64,000 nt of DNA from Rhynchopus sp. YZ270_cl-10. Lineage: Eukaryota; Euglenozoa; Diplonemea; Diplonemida; Diplonemidae. The position numbers were made by a program, and so were the translations under genes. Below the pieces are notes generated by a model that saw only the letters and a program-made list of their open reading frames with translations, made no database searches and was not told the DNA's origin. Each line of letters begins with the position of its first letter. Positions within the stretch are counted from its first letter, which is position 1. The DNA lies in assembly GCA_964035575.1 (NCBI GenBank), contig OZ037852.1:1488001-1552000 (forward strand). Reading direction: 5' to 3'. Shown piece after piece: positions 41,996 to 51,900 of this stretch.

Positions 41996-42668
41996 TTATT
42001 TTCATTTGAGTGTGCACAACACATTCACTACTACGATGAGAACGCTGATTGTGCAGGTCCATTTATGACAGGGAAGACTGTCTGAATGGCAGCTACACTA
42101 AACAGTATTTTTTTTTTCCTTCTTTTTTTTGCCCTCCCCCTTCTCCTCTCCCTTCTCTGAGTTATTGTTACTTCTTTTTTTTTTTTTTTTTCTTCTTTTT
42201 TTTTTATCATTCTCTGATTTATGCTCGTTGTTGTGTCAATTTTTTTTTTTTTTACGATATTTCGTTTTTCTTATTTTGTTTTGGAAAAGAGATTTTTTTT
42301 AAAAGACCCCAAAACAAATGTAGACCCACTTCCCCCACTTCCCTCCCCTACCTTTGTCTTCCCCCACACGGAGGCAAATGAGTGCTCTTTTCTTTTATAA
42401 CAAAGACCGAAACCAATACTGAAAAAAAGATCCTATCTATTTCCACAAAATCATCCTCCTCCTCCATCCCTCTCCCCCAAACCCGAACACCTCCCCCCCC
42501 CAGACACCCAACAGAACTTTTTTACACAGGTGAAGGGGGTGAAAATATTTTTCTAAAAATTTTGTGAATAAAATTGGGGGGGGGAGAGAAGCAGTGTTTT
42601 CATCCATTTTTTTGTTCACAAAAAATAAAAAAAATAAACACATTACTTTTTTCCTCCCTCCTCCCCCC

Positions 42669-44384
42669 ATGATGCCACTCTTCCCTGTTCCTGGTATATC
42701 TCTTCCTGTTCGAAATGAGGTGTGCAGGTTGCTAAGGGGGCGTGGTTTTTGGATGCAACGGAGGAGCTGCAGTTACACGAACACCACAAGCGAAACACCT
42801 CAACACTCCGAGACCTCTGCGGAGACCAACCATAGCACCGCACACAATCCCCTCGAAGCTTCAAGCGTATCCTCCCACCCAAACAATACTGGGTCACAAT
42901 TTCAACCAGGGTCCCCTCAGTTTGATGCAAATACGAACAAAGCATTTCGTCCCGCTTCTGCGGGCAATCCCTCTCCATCTCGGCAGCGGAAGGTGAAACC
43001 ATCCCAAAGCAGATATGACAATACTGTCGAAGCGATGAAGCCGGGTATGCGGCGAAACTATCGACCCCAAAAGCGTGTTGTGCGAACGACGCCAAGAGAT
43101 CTTGCAGGGTTGCGCGGTGCGATGGAGACGGTGCGGGGGCAGAAGAACGTTTCAAATGATGCTGTTGAGTCGTTACGGCGTAAAAGTGATCATGATGTCA
43201 CTGATGCTGATGCTCTCAGGACACAGTGGGTTCTCAAGGAGCATGAACACCTGGCGGCTTCATCGCAGAACGTTATAGCCAAGCTGTGGCAAGGTTACAA
43301 CAGCTCTCACAAAATGCGCGAAGCGCGGTCCCCTCTTGAAAGCGATGGACAGGCCTCGATTCTGCTGCAACAGGAGTTTCCGGAGTGCTTTGTTCGTCAA
43401 CGGGGAGCGGCCCGGGCCAGTCAGGCGTCACCTCGGGTGGCACAGATGCCACGGTTTTTGGAAGACCTGCGTACACGACGTGGCTTTACCCTTGGTAGAC
43501 TAACCTATTCAGTAGCCTTGAAGGGATGCGTGCCCAGTGGAGCTCTCAAAGAGGCTGAACTAATTCTTGCCGAAATGAAGAAACACGGAATCCCCCTTGA
43601 GGTGGTGCACTACAACAACATCCTTCTTATCCTCGCAAGATTGGAGCAGGTGGAACGCTTTTTGGAATATTACAAAGAAATGAGAGTTCAGCGGAGGTTC
43701 TGTAATGCGGTGACCTATTCTGCTCTCCTCGACTGCGTCGGGAGGACGAGACCTGCAGAAATGGAAAACATCTGGAACACCATGGTGAACGACGGCTGCA
43801 CCCCTGATGCCATGCACCACACAACCTTTATCCGTTACAGCCCAAACCTTGCTACGGCGCTGCACCGACTCTCCTTGGCAAAAGAATCTGGGAAGCTGAT
43901 CACCCCAGCGTACAACGCTGCGTTGACCGTTGCTGCGAGGGGACGTCACGTTAAGGCTGGGGAAGGCGTCTTCGGGGAGTTGATGCAGAGTGGGTTGGAG
44001 GTGAATGTGGCTTCGTGGACAGCCTTGATGTCTTTGTATACTGAGGTAGGTGACATAGAATCTGCGACTGGGGTCTGGAAGAGGATGAGCTCAAGCGGCG
44101 TGCAACCCAACGAGGTCACGCTGTCGGTTCTGCTCCGTGGCTGTTCCGCTGCCGTGCCCCCCGCGGTGTCCTTCGCTGAGGCAGCGTACGAAGCCCGCCC
44201 TGCCCCCCTCAGACAAAGCCGTCTGCTAACAAAGGCCATGGTTCTCCTCTATGCCAGCGCGGGGCAGGTACAACAAGTAGACGACCTCATGCGCTCTGCC
44301 AACGCACACCTCAACCTCTTCTCCCCAAAGAACGTTCACTATTACCATGAATTGGCGATGTCGAACAGTCGTAGATCGAAGTAG
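42669..44384 (+). CDS. Pentatricopeptide-repeat protein, probably mitochondrial
   Basis: 571 aa from the ATG at 42669 (a second ATG follows at once); in-frame DNA upstream is spacer-like. Residues 1-35 are Arg-rich with hydrophobic residues and no acids except one Glu (RNEVCRLLRGRGFWMQRRS), fitting a mitochondrial targeting sequence. Residues 40-180 are polar and low-complexity. From about 275 to 560 there are PPR-type helical pairs: LTYSVALKGCVPSGALKEAE, AELILAEMKKHGIPLEVVHY, AVTYSALLDCVGRTRPAEME, ASWTALMSLYTEVGDIESAT, GVWKRMSSSGVQPNEVTLSV. PPR proteins bind organellar RNA and act in its processing or translation. The target cannot be read from sequence. Confidence 0.85.
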   Translation: MMPLFPVPGISLPVRNEVCRLLRGRGFWMQRRSCSYTNTTSETPQHSETSAETNHSTAHNPLEASSVSSHPNNTGSQFQPGSPQFDANTNKAFRPASAGNPSPSRQRKVKPSQSRYDNTVEAMKPGMRRNYRPQKRVVRTTPRDLAGLRGAMETVRGQKNVSNDAVESLRRKSDHDVTDADALRTQWVLKEHEHLAASSQNVIAKLWQGYNSSHKMREARSPLESDGQASILLQQEFPECFVRQRGAARASQASPRVAQMPRFLEDLRTRRGFTLGRLTYSVALKGCVPSGALKEAELILAEMKKHGIPLEVVHYNNILLILARLEQVERFLEYYKEMRVQRRFCNAVTYSALLDCVGRTRPAEMENIWNTMVNDGCTPDAMHHTTFIRYSPNLATALHRLSLAKESGKLITPAYNAALTVAARGRHVKAGEGVFGELMQSGLEVNVASWTALMSLYTEVGDIESATGVWKRMSSSGVQPNEVTLSVLLRGCSAAVPPAVSFAEAAYEARPAPLRQSRLLTKAMVLLYASAGQVQQVDDLMRSANAHLNLFSPKNVHYYHELAMSNSRRSK

Positions 44385-44658
44385 GGGAGAGGGTAGTTAG
44401 GATCGGTATCAAAAAACTTTTAAGAATGAGGTCAAGATGTGGGAAATAGTGCGGTGTAAAGTAAAGGGGTTTATTGAAGAGAGAGAGAGAGAGAGGTGGA
44501 GTGATCGAGCTGATGCTCTGTCCACCCTTTTCTTATCCTCTGATGTTCGTATTTTTGCTCCCTCCTCCCACACCTTCTGGGAAACGAAGGCGTAGCCTTT
44601 TTTGTATCTCAAGAGGAACAAACCCCCTTTTATCCACCGAGCGAACGAAACAAAAAAC

Positions 44659-44705
44659 ATAGTGGAGTTCATCCTCGGGTGTCTACACTAATACAACCAA
44701 GTTTT
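44659..44705 (+). repeat. R3 downstream of the PPR gene
   Basis: AGTGGAGTTCATCCTCGGGT, GTCTACACTAATACAACC, AAGTTTTC. It lies between the PPR and TBC genes. A pyrimidine tract ending in TAG at 44937-44939 further on is a likely splice acceptor for the TBC mRNA. Confidence 0.7.
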
Positions 44706-45028
44706 CAAAAAACAAAAAAGCAAAATTCTCAAAAAAAAAAAAAAAAGAAAAAAAAAAAAATCTCCACACGTTGATCACTCTTGATCCCCCCCCTTTCAGG
44801 TCCCCCCCTCAACACACCCCCTCTCCTTTCCACAGCAAAACACAACACCCAAAAACAAAAAAAAAAACCCACATGCGACATCGTGGTTAGCTCGTCCACC
44901 TCACCTCCCTCCTTCCTTCCTCCTTCCCCCTCCTCCTAGGAAACCTCTTACCACCTGTCTTCTCCCACAATCCATTACCCCCCTCTCCCCTCTTCTCCCT
45001 CTCCCCTCTCCCCCATCCTTTCGAAGCA

Positions 45029-46483
45029 ATGCGTCTCGGATCTGCTCATGTCGAAAGTGAGAATACACTGCTCCGTCATTTGCAAGAAGGATGGACATTA
45101 CCAGACGACGTCATGCGGCGGCACATCTCCATGATAGACGAACAGCTCCGTATGTCCCAGGAGGTGCGACGGAAGTATGCGCTATTTCAACCACGACGGA
45201 GACATTCAAATGGACCGCAACCTACTTCTCCTGTGGGAACGGAGTTGACGACATTCAAAGAAACAGACAACACAGAGAGTATGGTAAAGTATACGACCCG
45301 GCGGCGATCCGAGACGGTATCCGTGCGTGACAAATTTGGGTTTTTAGTGGAGAATCAATCACTGCATGAGGCATGCGAACGCCACCAAGAGGCAGACGCA
45401 ACGCGCTCCGCGATCCAAACCACTGCACACCACCTCGCCTCCTCTCCAAACGCTGCTGCCAGCGCAGAACTGCACAGTCTTCTCCTCAATTCAGGCATCC
45501 CAGACGCATACCGTCGAACCCTCTGGTATAAATTCAGCGGTGCCGCAGAAATAGCCACAAAAGCACAGCAAGACTACACCCAAATCATCAAACAAAAGGC
45601 CGACGTTCCGCAAGACTCCCTCAAAGCTATTGACAAAGGTATCACATTATATTCAGCTCCCCTAAAACACCCCAATTCAACACCTTTCTTTTGTACAGAT
45701 ATGGACCGTACCTTTCCTCTGGGTACTCTGTTTGATAAAGGAGAGAAGACCCGCCAGGAGCTGCACAACGTGTTGTGTGCGTTTTCGTTGACAAATTCGG
45801 ACGGATATTGCCAGGGGTTGAACTTCATTGCGGGAGTGATGTTGTTGTTCATGACTGAGGCAGAGACGTATTGGGTGTTGTGTCGTGTGGTCAATGGTGA
45901 CCGGTACAACGCAAAGTACTATGGCATGGATATGTCCATGTGTGCCCTCGACCAGGCCGTTCTCGAAAAGCTCATGTCCGAACGCCACCCCGCCGTGCTG
46001 GAGAAGATAGTGTCCCTGAATGCCTCGGTGACAGATCTTGTTGTGAAATGGTTTCTTTGTGTGTTTGTGGACTGCTTCCCGTTGCCTTCAACGTTGTTGT
46101 TGTGGGATTTCTATTTCATGCACGGAATTACCTTTACGTTTAGCGTGGTGCTCGCATTTTTTGATATTTTTGCAGAAAAGATTGTTGCATGTGAAGACCT
46201 CGGCAGTCTCATGAGTTTGGTAAAGGAAGGGTCAGAGTCTATGGTAGATCCGCTTCCGATGATTACGACAGCACTGCATAAATATAAATTAAGTTTTGAG
46301 GATATTGTGGCGCGGAGAAGGGCGTGCGAAGCTGCGTTGCAAAAACAAAACCAAGAGCGTGATCGCATGCGTGAAGAACTCCGCAAACGAAGAGAGAATA
46401 ACAACCAGGACCCTCTATCTCCTCAAGATGATGAAAAAAAAGGGAAGTTAATAGGCAAGCTTCTCCGAGGGTTTAAAAAGTAG
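45029..46483 (+). CDS. TBC-domain Rab GTPase-activating protein
   Basis: The ATG at 45029 follows a 90-bp pyrimidine-rich leader. The uninterrupted frame is 484 aa. A 60-nt, in-frame, stop-free intron (45639-45698) is very likely removed to give 464 aa. The TBC domain (about 150-390) shows IPDAYRRTLW, the arginine-finger motif read after splicing as IDKDMDRTFP, and the glutamine-finger motif SDGYCQGLNFIAG. Both catalytic fingers are present, so it should stimulate GTP hydrolysis by a Rab protein in membrane traffic. The N-terminal 140 residues are polar; the C-terminus is a charged coiled coil ending in a basic stretch (LIGKLLRGFKK). The Rab partner is unknown. Confidence 0.88.
   Translation: MRLGSAHVESENTLLRHLQEGWTLPDDVMRRHISMIDEQLRMSQEVRRKYALFQPRRRHSNGPQPTSPVGTELTTFKETDNTESMVKYTTRRRSETVSVRDKFGFLVENQSLHEACERHQEADATRSAIQTTAHHLASSPNAAASAELHSLLLNSGIPDAYRRTLWYKFSGAAEIATKAQQDYTQIIKQKADVPQDSLKAIDKGITLYSAPLKHPNSTPFFCTDMDRTFPLGTLFDKGEKTRQELHNVLCAFSLTNSDGYCQGLNFIAGVMLLFMTEAETYWVLCRVVNGDRYNAKYYGMDMSMCALDQAVLEKLMSERHPAVLEKIVSLNASVTDLVVKWFLCVFVDCFPLPSTLLLWDFYFMHGITFTFSVVLAFFDIFAEKIVACEDLGSLMSLVKEGSESMVDPLPMITTALHKYKLSFEDIVARRRACEAALQKQNQERDRMREELRKRRENNNQDPLSPQDDEKKGKLIGKLLRGFKK
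45639..45698 (+). other. 60-nt in-frame intron in the TBC gene
   Basis: The donor GTATCA and acceptor TTTTGTACAG interrupt the I..D..RTFP motif; removal restores AIDKDMDRTFP, which matches the TBC consensus. Because it has no stop and is a multiple of three, retention would insert 20 residues into the catalytic motif. Confidence 0.75.
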
Positions 46484-46491
46484 GATTTTAG

Positions 46492-46530
46492 GTGAAGCTC
46501 AAGGGGCTTGGGTTCATCTTATAGACCTTT
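46492..46530 (+). repeat. R1 just after the TBC stop codon
   Basis: GTGAAGCTCAAGGGGCTTGG then GTTCATCTTATAGACC, 8 bp after the stop. The stem is AAGC/GCUU with GUGA/UCAU outside. Confidence 0.65.
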
Positions 46531-46647
46531 TTTGTTTTTTGTTTTTTTTTGCCACAGTAGCAAAAGCTTTCGGTTGACATGGCAAATCTTAAATACCAGT
46601 AGGTATACAGTGATTGTCGATGTAACAAAAAAAAAGCAAAAAAAAAA

Positions 46648-46705
46648 GCGGAGATTGTACAAAACTGTGGCAACACAACCGAGGTACGCTCCAATTTATC
46701 AAAAA
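46648..46705 (+). repeat. R4 copy
   Basis: GCGGAGATTGTACAAAACTG, TGGCAACACAACCGAGG, CCAATTTATC. It lies in the 3' region of the TBC gene. No further gene is seen up to 47875. Confidence 0.65.
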
Positions 46706-47275
46706 AAAGTTAGAAACAAATATCTATGTGTCCTTAGAGGGTGTGTTGTGTGTGTTTCTCCAGGAGGGGAGATAATGTGTGCTACTTACAAAAAAAAAAA
46801 AAAATCTTTCCAGTTTTATACCGTTTGTTTCATTTCCCTCTTTGGGAGCAGGGTAGGGGGGAAGGGGTGCGGGTGGTATCCATGTACACGGTGGCCCTGT
46901 CAGGCCATGACATGGCGGTGATGTACAGGCGAAATTACCTGGTCATGACAGGTGTCAGACAAGACCTATCCGTCTGTCAGTTGTGAATGTGGGTTGGCGT
47001 GTGGTATCCACGATATGATGCATGAAAACGATAAATCAATCGGCGAACGAAAAATATTCCACCAAATTTTTCGGAGGGGATGGGGGGGGCAATTCAGGGT
47101 AAACTTTAAAAAAAAAAAATCGACAAAAAAGGGGGAACTCCCTCGGTGCTGTGGTTCCCAACATTTTTTTGTATGGCTTGGGTTCCATCTATTGCCAACC
47201 TTTTTTTTTTCTTTTGTAGAAACGCACGCACAAGAGGTACAGCCACTCTTCCAAATTTTGATTCAACAACAGATA

Positions 47276-47345
47276 CACTGTCACGAGAGGGCTTTGTATT
47301 TCAAGTCAACTTTGATTCTCTGAATGCACCCTTTTTACTTCCCCC

Positions 47346-47396
<51 letters not shown>
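47276..47396 (+). repeat. R2 and a (CT)n tract
   Basis: R2 (ACACTGTCACGAGAGGGCTT, TGTATTTCAAGTCAAC) at 47277-47312 is followed at 47347-47396 by about 25 CT repeats. Such a pyrimidine tract upstream of a gene could aid splice-acceptor choice. Confidence 0.7.
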
Positions 47397-47397
<1 letters not shown>

Positions 47398-47875
47398 ACA
47401 AACCCCCTTTCTTCGATGGCAAAGGGAACTCACAAAAGACCTCTTCCCACCCTCTCCTTTATTATTTCACAATTTTTTTTTCGCTGTGGGCCATTCACAT
47501 TCCACTGTTATGACCCAACAGTAATCCCCTTATCGGTTCAATATTTGCAAACTACCACTTCTTCATTGTTCCTCTTCTTGGTTTCTGTCGTTTCCCTTTG
47601 GTTTCCTCTGGTTCCTCCGCTCATTTGAGACCCCCTCACGCAGTGTTCCCCTGAAGTATGGCAAGATTTTCCGTGATTTTAGATCAAGGTTGTTTCCGAA
47701 AAAACGGTCTGAACGTTTCAAATAGGGTTTGCTTTGAGAAAAAAAATTACCACAAAACCCCCATCCAGGGTGAGACGGTGTGTTTTTTTACCACACGACC
47801 ACCTCACCCCATCTCTCCCTTATACACACAAAAAAAATTGCATTGGGTGAGATTTGAGTCTCTGCTTTTGAGAGG

Positions 47876-50321
47876 ATGACGGCGAAGCCGATTGACCCGG
47901 ATACCGGTCTGCCAATTGTGTTGTGCCCGCAGGATGGATTAGAAAAGTCGTTTGGGAAGTACTTTTCCACAAAACCTACAGGGATACCTGCAGTGCTCCA
48001 TTTGACGCCTATCCAACGTTTCAACCGTAAGATGAAGCCGTACAATCGAATGTTGATTCTATCAAAGAATTATGTGATCATCACGTACCATACCAACAAA
48101 GAAGGGAAGCTGTCGCAACTTCGGCACAGCGATGCGCAGATTACGCATTGCCTTCCTGTGAAGGACATTAAAGAAATTCTTTACTTTGACCAAACACAGA
48201 CATTAGTTCTAAGGCTGAAAGCTGCGTTAAACGTTGCTACAGGAAACCCTAGCGTTGCGTTTGGTGTTCTTGATACGGGAGGTACAGGAGGGCATGCGAA
48301 GGAGAAGAAAGCTCGCGAAGAACTCCGAGACGTCATCGCAAAGATCATCCAACACAGCGGCCGCGCTTTAAACCCTCCAGTTGAAATTCCGATCAAGGAG
48401 TTTAAGGTGGGCATGAATGGATCGGGGTTTTTAGTACAAGAACTTTGTAAACCGAAAAAATGGAAGTGTGTACCACCACCGGATGTCATTCCATTTGCAA
48501 GCTGGGAGCGCATCCAAGAAGAACAGCGCAAACTTCTGGAACAAGAAAAGAAAAGTCAAATGCACACCCAAGGTACCGATGCTGAACCCGAACCTTCGTC
48601 TCCTGCGCACAAAAGCTTTCCTGCATCGAGGGTAGGTCTGCCACGTACACCAGAAAGCAATGCGCTACACCCTTCAGGTCTTCCATTCCTTCCTCCAGAG
48701 CCCGGTGCTAACAACGAAGGACTCATTTCCTCTCAGCTTGCCGAGCCGAGATGCGCGGAGGATCTACGCAAGGAGCTTACTTCATTGCGTTCTCAATCGG
48801 AAAATTTGCAGCAACAACAGAAACTGCATATGACCACTTTAGGTGCGTCTCAACGCATCGTTTCGATGGTAGTTAACAACAAAAACGCGGATGACGCTGC
48901 GACAGCAGACGGATCGCTTTCCCCTGCGAGCATGCGAGAGATGGACCTAGGATTTGGCCCCTCCGAGAATATGGTCAGCAGAGGCTCGCTTCGGATGAAC
49001 GGACCTACTGCATATCGCGCTTCATCTCCTATCCGAAGAAGCCCTTCTGCAGATCCATTAAAAATGGCGTTTGCCCCTGCCGCCTTCTTTTCCGACTCTG
49101 AATCAGATGGTCCCATGCCTCAACCCCTCCCCCCTACGCCAAATGCCTCCCTCCCTCCACCTTCTCCTCCGAAAGAGAGTGCCGTCGAACAGCTTGCTGC
49201 TCAGTTGCAAAGGGTGGAGGGGACATTAGCGGAGGCAATGCATGAGAAGGATATACATATTGAGGTGCTTCGTGCAGCGTTGCAGGGGGTCATGCAGGAA
49301 GGAGAGGTTGAAGGGTATTATAGTGATGAGGAGGAGGAGGAGGAAGAGGATTGGGGGGAGGAGGAGGAGGAGGAGATGGCGCTGCATGACAGCTTTGATG
49401 AGAGTGATGACGAAGCGGCGCGCAACTCTGCGGCGGAGGAAACTGTGCAGCGTGCTGCAGACAGCCACGCACAAAGCATCCAAACACGCCGAAGAGAAGT
49501 AGAGGAACTCCTCCGGCAACTCCAAGATATGGAAAAACAAAACAAAAAGGGCGGCCCGCAGGACAACGACTCCCACCACATCGTCTCCCTCCGCGCGCAA
49601 CTCAAATCTGTGTTAAGAGACCTCGAGATTGAAGCGCTTTCGTATCAAGACGCCTTTATTACAGGGCTGCCCAGAACACAACACCTTGGTGAACAAGATG
49701 AACACCCGAACCTTGCAGGTCTTGCAGGCGGAGTGGATCTGAGAGAAGAGATTTTGTTTAGCGATTCACCCGAGCGTATGGGAGGGGGAGGAGGAGGGGG
49801 AGGTGGTGGTGCGCAAGGTTCGCTACCACCCTTCGACCGGACCGGGATTGTTCCAGCATTTTCAGCGCCGCCAGTCGAGAGGGTAACACATAGACAGGAG
49901 GCAAGCAAGGCGTCGCTTAACATGGCAGGGAAGGGAAAGGTTGGAGGTGATTCTGCATATCGGCAATGGGTATGAAAAGATGGGGGTGAATGAAGGACGG
50001 AGGATTATCAACATTTTTTTTTTTTGCATTTTTTTTTTTTTCACAGATGGAATACTGCAACTACCTCGCTACGTACTACCCTGAGGCATATGCCAGCTTC
50101 TACGCGTCGCAAGTGAACGGGAAGGGTACACCCATGCAAGGGGAACCGGCATTGCAGAATTTCGGGTATGTCAATCGAGAAAGGTGGGGTAAGAAAAACG
50201 CCATAAAAAAAAATACCCTTCCCTTCACAGGTCCACAGCTTCCCAGTACAGTACATCAACGGGGGTCACGTCTGTGGACCAACACCCGCAGTGGAAGAAG
50301 TGGGCATCGTGGATGAAGTGA
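47876..50321 (+). CDS. Large protein with PH-like N-terminus, three exons
   Basis: Exons 47876-49969, 50047-50165 and 50231-50321 join in frame to 767 aa; the introns (77 and 65 nt) have GTATGA/GTATGT donors and CACAG acceptors. Without splicing the first exon would end at once in Val-stop. Residues 40-125 (IQRFNRKMKPYNRMLILSK, then SQLRHSDAQI and LPVKDIKEILYFDQTQTLV) resemble a PH-like or myosin-tail TH1-like fold, a membrane- or protein-binding module; this is a weak match. Then come a coiled coil, proline-rich linkers, a very acidic stretch (about 480-520) and a glycine run. The last exons encode MEYCNYLATYYPEAYASFY and end QHPQWKKWASWMK, rich in aromatic residues. A cytoskeletal or membrane scaffold is likely; I cannot name it. 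Confidence 0.75.
49970..50046 (+). other. Intron 1 of the PH-like gene (77 nt)
   Basis: Donor GTATGA, T-rich body, acceptor TTTTTCACAG. The phase-0 join gives YRQW then MEYCNYLA. Confidence 0.75.
50166..50230 (+). other. Intron 2 of the PH-like gene (65 nt)
   Basis: Donor GTATGT, acceptor CCCTTCACAG. The join gives QNFG then STASQYSTSTG and an open frame to TGA at 50319-50321. Confidence 0.7.
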
Positions 50322-50607
50322 AGTCACAGAGGGATGTTGCAGAGCGGTGAAGTACTGCGTGGCTTCAGAGAGAAGAATGTTTTTTCGGGGGGTTTTCGAT
50401 AACGGACCGCTTTCTTTATAGTGTTGTGCTTTCATCTGGATTCCTGCATCAACAACCACAGTTTTAGTTATTATTCCCTCGTGTTCGAGATTGTTGTATG
50501 GTCTCGAACGTTCTTTGATGCACCTTGGTGCATTCATGTTCACAGCCTTCTATTTAATAGCCAACAAGCCCATGCTTGGGAATGGAATGTGTGTGTCTCA
50601 CCCTTAA

Positions 50608-50681
50608 GCATACTGTGCAGACGAACGAAAATTTTGCCTACGAACATCGACGAACCAATGGTTCGTCTGCACAGTATGCCT
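50608..50681. repeat. Inverted repeat with 18-bp arms
   Basis: CATACTGTGCAGACGAAC and its exact inverse enclose a 38-bp loop, itself containing a smaller GACGAACC/GGTTCGTC hairpin. It lies in the 1.5-kb spacer 50322-51789, where I support no gene. Confidence 0.8.
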
Positions 50682-51789
50682 AAGTGTGCATTCAAATGTT
50701 GCAGTTTTTGTGCTGGAGATGTGCATGAGAGATGGGCATCTTCTGTCAACTTTTCTTTGGTACACCTTCTGTTGTTGGCAGGGTGGTTGTGTTTGTTCAT
50801 GTCAGATGGCTGCTTCGTGGGTCAGTCTGGGGTGCATGTGTCAACGCCTGTTCCTTTCTTTGCTGTTCCCCTTTTGAGAAAAGCGACGTGCTTTATTAAT
50901 GCTATTTTCTACACAGAGCACCGTTGCTATTGCTTGAAGGGTGGGGCAACTCTTCTCTTCCAAACAGTTTTCTCACACAAAATAAAAAAAGTTGTGTCTC
51001 CCACCTGGGAACACCTAGTGTGGGAACACCTAGTTCAGTTATGGTTTTGTTCCGTTTTGTCTTTTTTCTCAAAAGTATTTGCTCTCTCTTCGAGAGACTC
51101 TTGCCTAAGGGGGGAAGGGGGGTGAAGTGACACCCACAAAAACAAAACAAAAAAAAGAAACTTTTCAGAGTTCTAATGTACTGCAATTGTAACCTAGTGT
51201 TTTCAGTGCCTGCGTTTTGCGTACTGCTAGCTATTTTTTTATTTATTTTTTTTTTTTTTACTTGGTATTCACTCTCGTCTCTTTAGCGCTGCCGAGGCAG
51301 TGTGGCCGCTATTTTTTCTTTTTCTTTTGCCATATTTTTTTCTTGTCAAAATTCTCAGTTTATATTTTGTATCTTTTGTACCTGTAGAGATTTTCCTTTA
51401 TTTTCCTTTATTTTTTAGTTTTATTTTACTGTAATGATCTGACACCTAGAGAATTTCCCTTCAGTTTTCCACCTTCCCCCTCCCCCAGCTAGCCTGTTAT
51501 TAAGATATGCTAAAACATTTCGTGGCCCTCCTCCCCCTTTTTTTTTGTGTCTGGAATCGTCAACAACGGAAGCACCAAAACAACTACAAGAAGGGTTTGC
51601 GAGGGAACGACAAAATGACAACCTTTGAACAGTTCTTCTTACATAATTTCAACACACCCTCTCTACACACCTCTCTACACACACCACATTCATCAGAACA
51701 CACAAAAAGCAACACACCTCTCCTTCCACAATGCAGCTGATATAGAGGACGCTGTTTTACTTTTATTCTCCTCATTTTTCTTTTTTAAG

Positions 51790-51895
51790 GTGACCCAGCA
51801 CGAGAGGCTTCGGGTCATCTTATAAAAAGCTTTTCTCTCTCGGGACTGGCATCGTACGGGTCAGTCGGAGGTGACTGCATCACTTCAACTTTCTT
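51790..51895 (+). promoter_or_regulatory. R1+R5 pair ending at a start codon
   Basis: A pyrimidine tract with AAG is followed by R1 (GTGACCCAGCACGAGAGG, GGGTCATCTTATAAAA) and R5 (CTGGCATCGTACGGGTCAGT, CGGAGGTGACTGCATC, CTTCAACTTTC). R5 ends 6 bp before the ATG at 51901. If the AAG is a splice acceptor, the mature leader would consist almost only of these two repeats. Confidence 0.6.
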
Positions 51896-51900
51896 AAAAA

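Noticed and set aside
50421-51125. 234-codon open frame on the + strand
   Set aside because: No domain, odd Cys/Phe/Leu-rich composition, runs through an inverted repeat and an R5-like relic; probably chance.
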